Part shown: positions 16,318 to 24,668 of the stretch, one piece after another
Layout: every line of letters begins with the position of its first letter
Numbering within the stretch: position 1 is the first letter of the stretch
Assembly (NCBI RefSeq): GCF_001682855.1
Contig: NZ_MAQW01000001.1
Location: forward strand, 62,001-126,000
Source: Bacillus sp. FJAT-27264
Lineage (GTDB): Bacteria; Bacillota; Bacilli; Paenibacillales; Paenibacillaceae
DNA length: 64,000 nucleotides
Reading direction: 5' to 3'
Made by a program: the position numbers and the translations under genes
Notes under the pieces: generated by a model
The model's input: the letters and a program-made list of their open reading frames with translations, nothing else
Database searches by the model: none
Told to the model about the DNA's origin: nothing

Positions 16318-16740
16318 AAATGATTTATTCACTTTGGAACCTATCCGATCAGATTTTTAATGAACGATGACACATAGCACGCAAATTTTAATTTCCCCTA
16401 AAAATGTAATCTCCAGCTGATTCAGTCATTTGATCATTGACAGAGAATCGCCCTCATAATATCAGAATGTTCATAAGTGATTACAAAAAAAGGTAAAAAT
16501 AAGGCTTGTTCGACCCCTATCCTTGCCCAATAATCACTCATTTAATCGATTTAATCCAAAACAGCGTATAATTTGTGTTATACGCTGTTTTTTTAGCGGC
16601 TTTTTGGCCTTATTTAGCCTCAAATTAGCGACATGCTGTCGTGCAACGGATACTCATTCCTCTAAAGAAAAAAGCCGCTAAATTAGCGACTTTTAATCAA
16701 GCTATGTTCTTCTGCCTCAATATCCTATAAGCAAAGTTAT
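16318..16740. other. Intergenic region with terminator hairpins and short repeats
   Basis: No gene seen. A hairpin at 16559-16590 (AACAGCGTATAA / TTATACGCTGTT) followed by TTTTTTT can end transcription on the plus strand. The words TAGCGGCTTTTT (~16594) and AAAAAGCCGCTA (~16668) are complementary and enclose ~60 bases; AAATTAGCGAC occurs twice (16623 and 16680). The latter may be a small mobile or structural repeat. Confidence 0.4.
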
Positions 16741-17607
16741 TCAGATTCCTTCCTTCGTCCAAACGCTGGCATGTTCTTTGGCGAAATCTATAAAAGACAT
16801 AGGAGGTTTGCGGGTTACTTTTAATACCGTATCGGTGATTAAATCCTCTGAACCTTCCTCCCGAATTCTGCGGTCAAGTTCGGTCATGAACTCCGCATAC
16901 TCCTTACCTAGCCCTAACGCTAACCAGCTACGGGTGAGTTCATGATCTTCTATTGATTTGTGCTCTATTTTCCTTCCTGTTACTTCGCTAACTATACGAC
17001 TAACGTCACTATATGAAAGTGAATCCGGCCCGGTAATGATATGCTCTGTATTATGGGCATGATCATCCACAAGTGCTCTTACCGCAACTTCGGCGATATC
17101 TTCAGCGGTCACAAACCCAATCTTCCCATGCCCTGCAGCGCTTATAATTAGATCCTGAAGGGATATGGTCGCTGCATGCTGGCCTTCGGTGAAATTTTGC
17201 ATAAAGTAAGATGGTCTGAGTACCGTCCACTCTGGGGCCTGCTTCTTCAACAATTGATGAACAGGACCAAAGACTGGACCATTTTCTGAAATGGATGCAC
17301 TGCTAAGCAGCACAAAACGTTGTACGCCTTTTTCCAATGCGAGCTCGATAAATGGCTTCATGACTTTAATAGGTTCAAGGTCGCCCACAGGTGCAACCAA
17401 ATAAACGCGGTCAATGTTCTGCAATGCCGGGAGGAATGTGGAACTGTCGTACCAGTCGAAATGGACTTCATTGGCCGGGTCTGTAATGGCCTGAGCGTTC
17501 CTAAAAGTCGTAGTGTAGGACCATCCCAGTTGTCTCAGCCGTGCTGCAATTCTCGTTCCTGTTTTCCCTCTTCCACCTGTAATAAGGACTTTTTGTTGCT
17601 TCATCAT
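16741..17607 (-). CDS. NmrA-like NAD(P)-binding protein (atypical SDR)
   Basis: About 288 residues. N-terminal Rossmann motif VLITGGRGKTGTRIAARLRQ; HFDWYDSSTF, NIDRVYLVAP, RFVLLSSAS, WTVLRPSYFMQNF and GFVTAEDIAEVAVRAL are the NmrA/quinone-reductase-like pattern seen in EasG-type and azoreductase-like proteins. The usual YxxxK catalytic pair is not evident, as in this subfamily. ATG at 17605-17607 is 11 bases after AAGGAG; a TTG two codons upstream is also possible. Second gene of the operon behind the SnoaL-like gene, under TetR control by inference. Likely handles a small electrophile or quinone. Confidence 0.78.
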   Translation of the reverse strand: MMKQQKVLITGGRGKTGTRIAARLRQLGWSYTTTFRNAQAITDPANEVHFDWYDSSTFLPALQNIDRVYLVAPVGDLEPIKVMKPFIELALEKGVQRFVLLSSASISENGPVFGPVHQLLKKQAPEWTVLRPSYFMQNFTEGQHAATISLQDLIISAAGHGKIGFVTAEDIAEVAVRALVDDHAHNTEHIITGPDSLSYSDVSRIVSEVTGRKIEHKSIEDHELTRSWLALGLGKEYAEFMTELDRRIREEGSEDLITDTVLKVTRKPPMSFIDFAKEHASVWTKEGI

Positions 17608-17664
17608 GTACAATCCATCTCCTTGTCTTTTATAAATATTTTAAGAATTTAACCTTGCACGGCT

Positions 17665-18063
17665 TCAAAATAAGAGCGTCGGGTTCCAGTAATCCTTAAA
17701 AAGTGTTATTTTCCCATCCCTAGTGTGAATGACTGAAATATACTTCTGATAATACGGTTTTCCGGTTCCAAGAACCTCTCCGTTACACGTATACTCAGCG
17801 ACAATTTGCTCTCCAGATACGATTAGTTCAGGCGTTGAAAAAGAGTGTATCTTTAGCAGCTTGAACAGCTCTGTAACATAATTACGAATCTCTTCAATCC
17901 CGACGAGTCTTTGTGTGTACCCTTCTGGAGCGTAAGGAAACTCGAAGACAGCATCTTCACTAAAAAGGCTAAACCAGCTTTCAAAATCCCGTGCTACTAA
18001 ATAGTTTTGAAATGCATGAACAATTTCCGCTGCCTGTAATTCATTTGAATTTCTGTTTGTCAT
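17665..18063 (-). CDS. SnoaL/NTF2-like protein
   Basis: 132 residues of one alpha+beta cone fold: HAFQNYLVARDFESWFSLFSEDAVFEFPYAP, VGIEEIRNYVTELFKLL, GKPYYQKYISVIHTRDGKITLFKDYWNP. This is the SnoaL-like pattern common to polyketide cyclases, isomerases and many uncharacterised stress proteins. AGGAGGAATAAAA precedes the ATG. It is the first gene of a two-gene unit with the NmrA-like gene and has a promoter with two TetR-type operators. Probably acts with its neighbour on a xenobiotic or metabolite; the reaction is unknown. Confidence 0.78.
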   Translation of the reverse strand: MTNRNSNELQAAEIVHAFQNYLVARDFESWFSLFSEDAVFEFPYAPEGYTQRLVGIEEIRNYVTELFKLLKIHSFSTPELIVSGEQIVAEYTCNGEVLGTGKPYYQKYISVIHTRDGKITLFKDYWNPTLLF

Positions 18064-18079
18064 TTTTATTCCTCCTGTT

Positions 18080-18150
18080 TTTATAGACCATTCAGTCCGA
18101 AAAGATCAAAAAATAAATTCATTTCAGTCTTTTTTACAGACTGATCAGTC
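18080..18150 (-). promoter_or_regulatory. Promoter of the SnoaL-NmrA operon with two TetR-type operators
   Basis: Minus-strand TTGATC (18104-18109), 18-base spacer, TATAAA (18080-18085). The spacer contains GGACTGAATGGTC, an imperfect copy of the upstream perfect palindrome GACTGATCAGTC (18139-18150). A third copy lies at the tetR promoter (18809-18822). Confidence 0.6.
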
Positions 18151-18193
18151 CGATATGGATAAAATAATAATGAAGCCATACTTAGCTCCATTA

Positions 18194-18775
18194 TTAATCC
18201 AATGCAGATAAACAAACCTTTACGTAATCATCCATTACCATAGGATCATTCGTCATTTTGGCCAACTGGGTCAGGGAATGTCTTGCATAATTTAAGTATC
18301 GTGCCAAGGCCCGCAGATCTCGGTCGCTAGGGAATTCTCCATTCTTTTGGCCGCGAAGCAGGGTCTCATAAAAGACTTCTTCCAGCGTATCCAGATCTTT
18401 TGATAAAAACGCCCGGATCTCCTGGTCATGCGGCATCTGATCAATAGCCGAGAATATGATAAAACATTCCCTTTGTCGGTCTGGGTCTTTCAAAACCGCA
18501 GCTGCTTCATGAAATACGTTAGTTATGCCTTGCTTCGCTGATTCAGAGGTCGTTAAGTACCTTATGACAGCCTTACTCTTCTCTGTAACGTAATGCTTCA
18601 AGGCAAGGATAAACAAGTCCCTCTTTGTACCATAGGTATCGTATAAGCTCTGCCTAGCAATACCCAATCCCTTCAACAGCAGAGGCAGGGATGTTCCTTC
18701 ATAACCGTAATGGCCAAATACCTCCATTGCTTTGTGCAGCACTTCTGTCGTATCGAACTCTTTATTTCTACCCAT
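18194..18775 (-). CDS. TetR-family repressor
   Basis: 193 residues. Helix-turn-helix at the N-terminus (VFGHYGYEGTSLPLLLKGLGIARQSLYDTYGTKRDLFILAL, residues ~15-55) and a helical ligand domain of the YcdC/TetR_C type. Upstream of, and in line with, the SnoaL and NmrA genes. Copies of GACTGATCAGTC-like palindromes occur both in its own promoter and in that of the downstream operon, so it is likely autoregulated and controls the two enzymes. Confidence 0.88.
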   Translation of the reverse strand: MGRNKEFDTTEVLHKAMEVFGHYGYEGTSLPLLLKGLGIARQSLYDTYGTKRDLFILALKHYVTEKSKAVIRYLTTSESAKQGITNVFHEAAAVLKDPDRQRECFIIFSAIDQMPHDQEIRAFLSKDLDTLEEVFYETLLRGQKNGEFPSDRDLRALARYLNYARHSLTQLAKMTNDPMVMDDYVKVCLSALD

Positions 18776-18808
18776 TTCATCCCCCTTTGATCATTATCAT
18801 AAACATTT

Positions 18809-18822
18809 CGGATCGATCAGTC
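18809..18822. promoter_or_regulatory. TetR operator at its own promoter
   Basis: CGGATCGATCAGTC, 34 bases before the tetR start, matches the half site GATCAGTC shared with the operator at 18139. Confidence 0.5.
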
Positions 18823-18902
18823 AAGAAAATATATTAAAACCCATGCTAGCCATATTAAGACCAAACCTAACTTCCAATATGACAATGTACTAGTCCCTAG
18901 GC

Positions 18903-18957
18903 AAAAAAACACAGCAATCGCATGAGACGTATCTCATACAATTGCTGTGTTATCTTT
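18903..18957 (-). terminator. Terminator after the FAD reductase (bidirectional)
   Basis: AACACAGCAAT and ATTGCTGTGTT with inner CATGAGA / TCTCAT pairing form a long stem, flanked by A7 on one side and TTTTT on the other, so it can serve both strands. Confidence 0.8.
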
Positions 18958-19989
18958 TTAATAGTTTTGGAGAATGGTCTTGTTCTTCTCAAAGAAACGG
19001 GCGTTATGAGACGAAACACCGGCCATATCTGAGGCCGTCGGTTCCATGTATAGTTTTGCGCTGTTCACAGCTAGCACCGCATCATTAAATGCACCAGCAA
19101 TCAAGCGGACCTTGCTGCCGTAAGTGATACAATCACCGGCCCCGAATATCCCCGGGATACTGGTCCGCATCCGCGGATCAACAGTCAACCCGTAATCTTC
19201 CTTGGCTAATCCCCAATTCAATAATTCACCGAAATCACGATCAAAACCATGACTTACTACAACTTCATCGACATCAAGATATTCAATGGTACCGGTCTCT
19301 GCATGTTCGAGGGCAACCTTTTCAATTTTATCCCCCGCCCCATGTAAGCGAGAGATACTATAAGGTGTCATCACCGTCGCACTGGCTCTCATTTCTGCAA
19401 CAGGTAGTTCGTGTGCCGTGAATTGATCCCGTCTGTGGGCCACGGTGACGTGTTTGGTCCATTTTACAATCTCGTTGGCCCAATCAACAGCAGAATCCCC
19501 TCCGCCAGAAATAAGAACACGCTTATCTTTGAATCTCGACAAATCCGTAATCGTATAGTGAAGATTCGTTAATTCATAACGGTTCGCACCTTCAACATCC
19601 AGCTTTTGAACTTGAGTCATGCCCCGGCCAGCACATAATATTAATGTACGAGAATAATGACGTTCTCCCGATTTCGCTGTGATTACAAGGGTATTGTCAG
19701 CAAGGCGTTCCAGATGCGCAATTTCTTGGCCAAAGACAATCGTTGGCTCAAAGGTTCTGGCTTGTCTTTCTAAAGAATCAATTAATTGTTCACAAGGGAT
19801 CGGATCGACTCCCCCAACATCCCATACCAACTTCTCGGGATAGGTCCGCATGAAGCCTCCCAATTCCGTTTTAGCTTCGATAATTTTGGTACGCATGGCT
19901 CTCATCCCGCTGTAGAAAGCCGCATACATTCCTGCTGGGCCACCGCCGATAATCGTAACATCATATACATCCATTTCGTGTGTACTCAT
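18958..19989 (-). CDS. Ferredoxin/flavodoxin-NADP reductase (YumC/YcgT type)
   Basis: 343 residues, thioredoxin-reductase-like fold: FAD motif IIGGGPAGMYAAFYSG (residues ~13-28), NADPH motif VLISGGGDSAVDWANEI (~160), and GIFGAGDC near the C-terminus. It lacks the CxxC pair of true thioredoxin reductase, which points to FNR type 2. B. subtilis YcgT of this family is Fur-regulated. Here the gene directly follows a siderophore-binding lipoprotein: the stop TAA and start ATG share bases (TAATG), so translation is coupled. Likely supplies electrons for releasing or reducing siderophore-bound iron; this is inference from context. Confidence 0.85.
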   Translation of the reverse strand: MSTHEMDVYDVTIIGGGPAGMYAAFYSGMRAMRTKIIEAKTELGGFMRTYPEKLVWDVGGVDPIPCEQLIDSLERQARTFEPTIVFGQEIAHLERLADNTLVITAKSGERHYSRTLILCAGRGMTQVQKLDVEGANRYELTNLHYTITDLSRFKDKRVLISGGGDSAVDWANEIVKWTKHVTVAHRRDQFTAHELPVAEMRASATVMTPYSISRLHGAGDKIEKVALEHAETGTIEYLDVDEVVVSHGFDRDFGELLNWGLAKEDYGLTVDPRMRTSIPGIFGAGDCITYGSKVRLIAGAFNDAVLAVNSAKLYMEPTASDMAGVSSHNARFFEKNKTILQNY

Positions 19990-20966
19990 TAAGGCACCAA
20001 CTTTTCTACAATATAGTCAATTAACATACCTGTTCCGATCGGACCCTTAGCTTGAATATAATCATTGGTGCGCAATGGGAATACATGATTTTTTTTAACT
20101 GCACTCAGGCCTTTCCACAGAGGATTGTCTTCTAATTCTCCTAAGGATTGTGTGCTATCATAGTCCACCATACTTCTTGTTTCTAGGAAAATATAATCCG
20201 GTTTGATTTCCGGTAAAATTTCTAATGAAAACTGTGTGAACCATACGTCCGAATTTTTAGTGACTTCGGGACTTTTCAGCCCAAGCGTCTGATAAAAGAA
20301 TCTACTGACATCATCATCCGCCTTTGGCCCTAAATAGCGGTACCGGGTAGGCTCAACTCGAAGTACAAGTACCGTTTTATCGCCAATCGCTTGATGAATT
20401 TTATCTTTAGCCTCACTGGCTTTCTGGTCTAAAGTGGTTAACACCTTGTCTACTTCGGCTTCTTTATCGAAAAGCACGCCCAGCTCTTTCATGGCGTCAT
20501 GTACCCCGACACCTGCCTTTATAGCGACTGTCGGTGCAATTTTTGACAACTCATCATACACTTTGGCTTCCATACCTTCACCTGACGTAACAATCATATC
20601 CGGTGATAAGCTGAGCAATTGCTCGAAGTTGTATTCATATTGCGCTTGCGAGATCGTTTTTACCCCGTGTTTTTCTAAATAGGGGGTCCGGTAATCAGGC
20701 TCAATCTCAGGAACAACTACGGCTAACTGTGGAGTAATACCCATCTCAATTAGATCCTCTGCATAGCTTGAGCTTGTGACAAGTAGGTTCTTCGGATGGA
20801 CAGGAATCGTCACATTACCAAATGCATCACTGACAACCCTAGTTTCACTTTGACTTGCCGGCGCTTCTGCAGACACCTCTTCTTTCTTACTGGATTCGTT
20901 GGAACATGCAGCTAAAACAACAACCAATAGCGCTGTTCCAAGCAACTTGGACAATCTTCTTGCCAT
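19989..20966 (-). CDS. Iron-siderophore ABC transporter substrate-binding lipoprotein
   Basis: 325 residues. Signal peptide with lipobox VVLAACSN (residues ~14-22), short linker, then the class III periplasmic binding fold joined by a rigid helix: RVVSDAFGNVTIPVHPKNLLV, LLSLSPDMIVTSGEG, VLVLRVEPTRYRYLG, WKGLSAVKKNHVFPL. FeuA/FecB-like, so it probably binds a catecholate or similar ferric siderophore. A Fur box lies 25 bases upstream. No permease or ATPase genes are beside it, so it must share a transporter encoded elsewhere. Confidence 0.88.
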   Translation of the reverse strand: MARRLSKLLGTALLVVVLAACSNESSKKEEVSAEAPASQSETRVVSDAFGNVTIPVHPKNLLVTSSSYAEDLIEMGITPQLAVVVPEIEPDYRTPYLEKHGVKTISQAQYEYNFEQLLSLSPDMIVTSGEGMEAKVYDELSKIAPTVAIKAGVGVHDAMKELGVLFDKEAEVDKVLTTLDQKASEAKDKIHQAIGDKTVLVLRVEPTRYRYLGPKADDDVSRFFYQTLGLKSPEVTKNSDVWFTQFSLEILPEIKPDYIFLETRSMVDYDSTQSLGELEDNPLWKGLSAVKKNHVFPLRTNDYIQAKGPIGTGMLIDYIVEKLVP

Positions 20967-20990
20967 TATGTACTCGCCCCTTTATTTATT

Positions 20991-21009
20991 GATAATAATT
21001 ATCATTATC
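20991..21009. promoter_or_regulatory. Fur box upstream of the siderophore-binding lipoprotein
   Basis: GATAATAATTATCATTATC matches the consensus GATAATGATAATCATTATC at 17 of 19 positions, immediately before the lipoprotein gene. Confidence 0.85.
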
Positions 21010-21084
21010 AAAGATTATCAAATAAAAAGCCATCCTTCCATAGCGAATGGTGCGAATTCAAATGGATTATTGTGCTACATCCTG

Positions 21085-22713
21085 CTAGTGATTTTTCAAA
21101 CTGCTAACCACTTGATCAATGATTAGGGTCTGACCAACGACTCCACATCCATCCACCCACAGACTTGTATCAATATAGAAAACACGCTGGTCTTTTACCG
21201 CCCTTAAGTGCTTCCACTGCTGACTTTCTCTTAGTTTCTCCATACTGTCTTCTGTGTTAAAATACTCCATCATGCGTTTCTCCACGAATAAATAAGCCGG
21301 GTCAGCTGCACATAATTGATCGATTGTGCAAGGGTTAAACCAACCCTCTCCTGCCATTAGAGACTCGGGAAGCGCCAGCCCTAATCTCTGATACAGCAGC
21401 TGTGACACGCCACTGGAGTTGCCGCCCAAATATCGATATCCGAACGGTTCTACTCGCAAGACCATTACTGTGGCCCCAGATTCAATTATTGAGCTTAATT
21501 GTTGCCTTGCAGCATTCACTTTATTGTCCATTTGTACCTGAAGAGCGTTGGCTTCCTCTTGTTTATGAAACCAGACGCCAAACTGTTGGAGCAGAATCTC
21601 TACATCATTGGTCAGACCGGTGAGGATTGGAGCGACCCCGCGCAACTTCTTCTTGATATCTTCTGTTATGAAATGACCCATAATGATCTCAGGCTGCTCT
21701 TGCTGAATGAATTCAATATTAGTCTCATATTGGGGAACTTCCAGCAGTTTTACCTTATGCTTTTCAAATAACTCTTGTTGATGTCGAGGCAATAGTAAAG
21801 GTGTTACCATTACAGCCTGGGGAATGATCCCTAATGAGATTAGAACCTCGGCGCAGAGTGCTGAGGTTGATAATACCTGCCGCTCCCCCAAACGCTGCAC
21901 ATAATTCCTTGGTGACATGCCTGCAAATTGTTTGAACCGACGGCTGAAATAATGTACATCTTCAAATCCTATCTTTTTGGCAATTTCTTGTGAGCTGGCT
22001 GAAGTTAATAGCAACTCCTCCTGGGCACGATGGATTCTGTAATTTGCCAGGTAGTCTAAAGGAGGCTTGCCACACATTTCACCGAATTTGCGAGAATAAT
22101 GCCACTGGCTGACACCTGCAATCTGCGCTAGCTCTTCGCGGGTAATCGTCTCATGATAATGCTCCTGCATATAAGCAATCGAACGCAGAATTCCTTCTTC
22201 TGTAGTTGGTTGATCACTCGATGGTTTAAGATATAAGGTCTTTAATAATCCATATAAAAGAGCCTGATGCTCTACAAGCTGCTCAGATGCTCCCATAGAC
22301 TGCTGTGTATTTAAAGAATCACTAATACTTGTTAAGAAACCGCCTGTCAGCTGCACGATCTGGTATGTATTCCCTAACGGCACGTGCCAATCTGCTTTCA
22401 TTACTGTTCCTTCTGCTTTCAGAATGGACCAAGTATGAAATTGGATATGCCAACCTGCTAAATCCAGGTTTCCGCCCTCTAATACCTCAACGAAAGAGTT
22501 CTCTTCAATGGCGATGAAATGACCAAAGGCTACATGAACATACTGACCGTTAATATTCCAAACCGCCTGGCCATCTGTGATCACGATTAATGTATGGGAT
22601 GTACAATAATTGATTTCTCCAGCAGTCATCCATTTCTCAGATAACAATGAGGTTGACTCCCATTGAGCGATCCATGGGCTTACTTTAGGTTGCTGTGGTT
22701 CTGTCCAGCTCAA
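21085..22713 (-). CDS. Btr-like AraC-family regulator with siderophore-binding domain
   Basis: 542 residues in three parts: a cupin-like sensor segment (~20-130), an AraC helix-turn-helix pair (~180-275; ITREELAQIAGVSQWHYSRKFGEM, SSQEIAKKIGFEDVHYFSRRFKQFAG), and a C-terminal periplasmic-binding-like domain (~285-540; VLSTSALCAEVLISLGIIPQ, VMVLRVEPFGYRYLGG). B. subtilis Btr (YbbB) has the same fusion, binds bacillibactin in the cytoplasm and activates feuABC. The C-terminal domain resembles the neighbouring lipoprotein (both share VLRVEP.rYRYLG), so both probably see the same siderophore. The gene lies upstream in the same direction. Confidence 0.88.
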   Translation of the reverse strand: MSWTEPQQPKVSPWIAQWESTSLLSEKWMTAGEINYCTSHTLIVITDGQAVWNINGQYVHVAFGHFIAIEENSFVEVLEGGNLDLAGWHIQFHTWSILKAEGTVMKADWHVPLGNTYQIVQLTGGFLTSISDSLNTQQSMGASEQLVEHQALLYGLLKTLYLKPSSDQPTTEEGILRSIAYMQEHYHETITREELAQIAGVSQWHYSRKFGEMCGKPPLDYLANYRIHRAQEELLLTSASSQEIAKKIGFEDVHYFSRRFKQFAGMSPRNYVQRLGERQVLSTSALCAEVLISLGIIPQAVMVTPLLLPRHQQELFEKHKVKLLEVPQYETNIEFIQQEQPEIIMGHFITEDIKKKLRGVAPILTGLTNDVEILLQQFGVWFHKQEEANALQVQMDNKVNAARQQLSSIIESGATVMVLRVEPFGYRYLGGNSSGVSQLLYQRLGLALPESLMAGEGWFNPCTIDQLCAADPAYLFVEKRMMEYFNTEDSMEKLRESQQWKHLRAVKDQRVFYIDTSLWVDGCGVVGQTLIIDQVVSSLKNH

Positions 22714-22832
22714 GATGACTTAACCCCCTTATATCCTCTATTACTCCATTACGCGCCCTTTTGTCCACATTACAGTTGTAGAGACTTTCATTCTACACGA
22801 AATTACCATGAGCTTGTAGTCGAAGCTGGACG

Positions 22833-22870
22833 CAAAAAACACCCCCAAATGCTATGCATTGGAGGTGCTC
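22833..22870 (-). terminator. Terminator after the VOC-family gene
   Basis: Minus-strand AGCACCTCCAATGC / GCATTTGGGGGTGTT with one bulge, followed by TTTTT. Confidence 0.6.
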
Positions 22871-22917
22871 ACTAGTTCTATGATTTAGAAAAGAACAGCA
22901 TAACAGCCGTTTTGCTC

Positions 22918-23331
22918 TTACTGTGGATGCGGAAGACTTAACTGCCAAGATACCCCGAACCGGTCGGCGGTCCAGCCGAATTTTTGACTGAATGGGTAAG
23001 CACCTAGTGGCATAAGGATTTGTCCACCCTCCGACAGGTCGGCAAAGTTCCGGTCAATCTCTTCTTCGGAATCACAGGTGACGAACAGGGAGATCGCAGG
23101 TGTGAACGTAAAAGCATGCTTGACATGGCTGTCGATACACATATAGACTTGACCGTTCAACGAAAAGCTAGCCTGCACCACACTTCCTTCGGGACCGGCC
23201 TCATTGGGTCCATAACGCTTGATGCTGATAATCTCAGAGTTTTCAAATAAGGAGATATAGAAATTCATCGCCTCTTCAGCCTGTCCTTCAAACATTAGAA
23301 ACGTGGATATTTTTTGTGAAGCTTGTCCCAT
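22918..23331 (-). CDS. VOC-superfamily protein, PhnB-like
   Basis: 137 residues. Opening KISTFLMFEGQAEEAMNFYISLFENSEIISIKRYG and the terminal FGWTADRFGVSWQL are typical of the PhnB/3-demethylubiquinone methyltransferase-like branch of the vicinal oxygen chelate fold. Family members have no agreed reaction. Stands alone between the Btr-like and PanE-like genes, with its own terminator. Confidence 0.78.
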   Translation of the reverse strand: MGQASQKISTFLMFEGQAEEAMNFYISLFENSEIISIKRYGPNEAGPEGSVVQASFSLNGQVYMCIDSHVKHAFTFTPAISLFVTCDSEEEIDRNFADLSEGGQILMPLGAYPFSQKFGWTADRFGVSWQLSLPHPQ

Positions 23332-23431
23332 GTGTAGTCAACTCCCGTAACAATATTAAAATGTACTATTCTTATTTTAAAGGAGTTAGATGAGAATTGC
23401 TACAACCCTCAACCCGGTTTGGTTACCATCC

Positions 23432-24376
23432 TTATTCCTTCTCTGCTGGAGGAAAAAGATTTCTCTCGTATACCTTTAACCGGGCATATACCGTTTGCAG
23501 AATAGGGTAATCGCCTTGATCTGGAGCCGCCAATGCCAGAAGGAAACCATGCAGATGATCGGCTTCGATCGGCAGCCTCTTCTGCATATCCCGCTGCATC
23601 GATGACATCATTGATGGCTGCATAGAAATCATAGTTTGCAAGGTGGTGGACTCCAGATCTGGATCTACCGGCATTCCGGCACTACGGGCAGTGGTGACAA
23701 TTTCCTTGAGCAGCAGCGAGTATACCGACATGGCTTCAGGTGTTTGAAGAATCGGCCCAACCGGAGACTCCATGAATGTAGTTATGCCGCTAAAGCTTGC
23801 GATGAATACATATTTCTGCCAGACTACACGCTGAATATCCTCGGATAGAACGACTGTGAATCCCGCACCATCCAGGTGACTAAACAGCTGCTGAGACCGC
23901 TCTGATACCCCGCCTGTCCATTCTCCAAATACAATACGGTGAAACGGACTGCTCTGAATGATTGTCCCTTCCTCATCTAGCGTCGATTCAATATAACAAA
24001 GACCACCAAGCACTTTCTCACGGCCAAAATGGTTGCCTAATGCATTGAAATGGTCGTAACCGTTAAGGAGCGGAAGAATTAATGTATGTTCTCCCACGTA
24101 AGGGGCAAGATCACTCAGCAGGTCCGGCAGATGGTAGGCTTTAACTGACAGGAGGATGCAATCGAATGGCTCCGCTTGGTCTCCATATGTAATCGCACGG
24201 ATTGGGGTATGAAAATCCCCATGCACACTTTTAACCTTCAGCCCATGATCTGCCAATTGACGCTGTTTGGACGGGCGAACCAGAAAAGTAACATCTTCTC
24301 CTTTTTGAACAAGACGACCACCAAAGTAACCGCCAATTGCACCAGCACCTACAACCAGAAAACGCATGTTTGCCAT
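23432..24376 (-). CDS. Ketopantoate reductase (PanE/ApbA) family protein
   Basis: About 314 residues. N-terminal NADP site MRFLVVGAGAIGGYFGGRLVQKG, then ILLSVKAYHLPDLL, LPLLNGYDHFNAL with the conserved Asn-Gly, LGGLCYIES, VVWQKYVFIASFSGITTF with catalytic Lys, and a C-terminal IEADHLHG segment containing the conserved Glu and His. True PanE makes pantoate for CoA synthesis; genomes often carry paralogs with other substrates, so the symbol is withheld. ATG at 24374-24376 follows AGAGGATTTG. The gene sits behind a leader with a 17-residue peptide and two terminators, an unusual control for this family. Confidence 0.8.
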   Translation of the reverse strand: MANMRFLVVGAGAIGGYFGGRLVQKGEDVTFLVRPSKQRQLADHGLKVKSVHGDFHTPIRAITYGDQAEPFDCILLSVKAYHLPDLLSDLAPYVGEHTLILPLLNGYDHFNALGNHFGREKVLGGLCYIESTLDEEGTIIQSSPFHRIVFGEWTGGVSERSQQLFSHLDGAGFTVVLSEDIQRVVWQKYVFIASFSGITTFMESPVGPILQTPEAMSVYSLLLKEIVTTARSAGMPVDPDLESTTLQTMISMQPSMMSSMQRDMQKRLPIEADHLHGFLLALAAPDQGDYPILQTVYARLKVYERNLFPPAEKE

Positions 24377-24410
24377 CAAAATTCAAATCCTCTCTATAAC
24401 CTTATTGGAT

Positions 24411-24449
24411 AAATAAAAAGACCTCTTAGCTAATCTGCTAAAAAGGTCC
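24411..24449 (-). terminator. Leader terminator T2 before the PanE-like gene
   Basis: Minus-strand GACCTTTTTAGC, loop AGATTA, GCTAAGAGGTC, then TTTTTATTT. Located between the leader peptide and the PanE-like start. Confidence 0.7.
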
Positions 24450-24455
24450 GATAGG

Positions 24456-24478
24456 CAAAAAAAGAGTCAAGCTTTGAC
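24456..24478 (-). terminator. Leader terminator T1 overlapping the leader-peptide stop
   Basis: Minus-strand GTCAA, loop AGC, TTGAC, then CTCTTTTTTT. The short stem contains the last codons and stop of the leader peptide, so a ribosome there would prevent it forming. Confidence 0.5.
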
Positions 24479-24520
24479 CGTTCTTTTGTCTCGGTCCTTG
24501 CGGATCAGAGCAAAATCCAA
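24467..24520 (-). CDS. Leader peptide MDFALIRKDRDKRTVKA
   Basis: 17 residues, TTG start at 24518-24520 with GGAGGTG six bases upstream (24527-24533); an in-frame ATG at 24533-24535 overlaps that ribosome site and cannot use it. The peptide is strongly basic. Its 3' end overlaps hairpin T1, and internal GACCG/CGGTC can pair as an alternative stem. This is the layout of ribosome-mediated attenuation as found before antibiotic-resistance or amino-acid genes. The codon content gives no single amino acid bias, so ribosome stalling (for example by a translation inhibitor) fits better than starvation sensing. Inference. Confidence 0.55.
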   Translation of the reverse strand: MDFALIRKDRDKRTVKA

Positions 24521-24539
24521 CGAGTTCACCTCCATGGCT

Positions 24540-24668
24540 TCGCGTGAAGAGCTATTTAAATACTGCAATTACTAAGGAGCACCATTCGACCTGGTCGATA
24601 CAGCCTCCTTCGTGAGTATAACAGAGTTGGCTATACCCTGCATACCCTTTCAAATTGTCAGAAGAGCT
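24540..24668 (-). other. Structured 5' part of the PanE-like leader
   Basis: On the minus strand, GGAG...CTCC (24574-24609) encloses TCGACC / GGTCGA, giving a long imperfect hairpin. A possible -10 (TATACT) lies just upstream near 24618. No gene is seen here. Confidence 0.35.
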
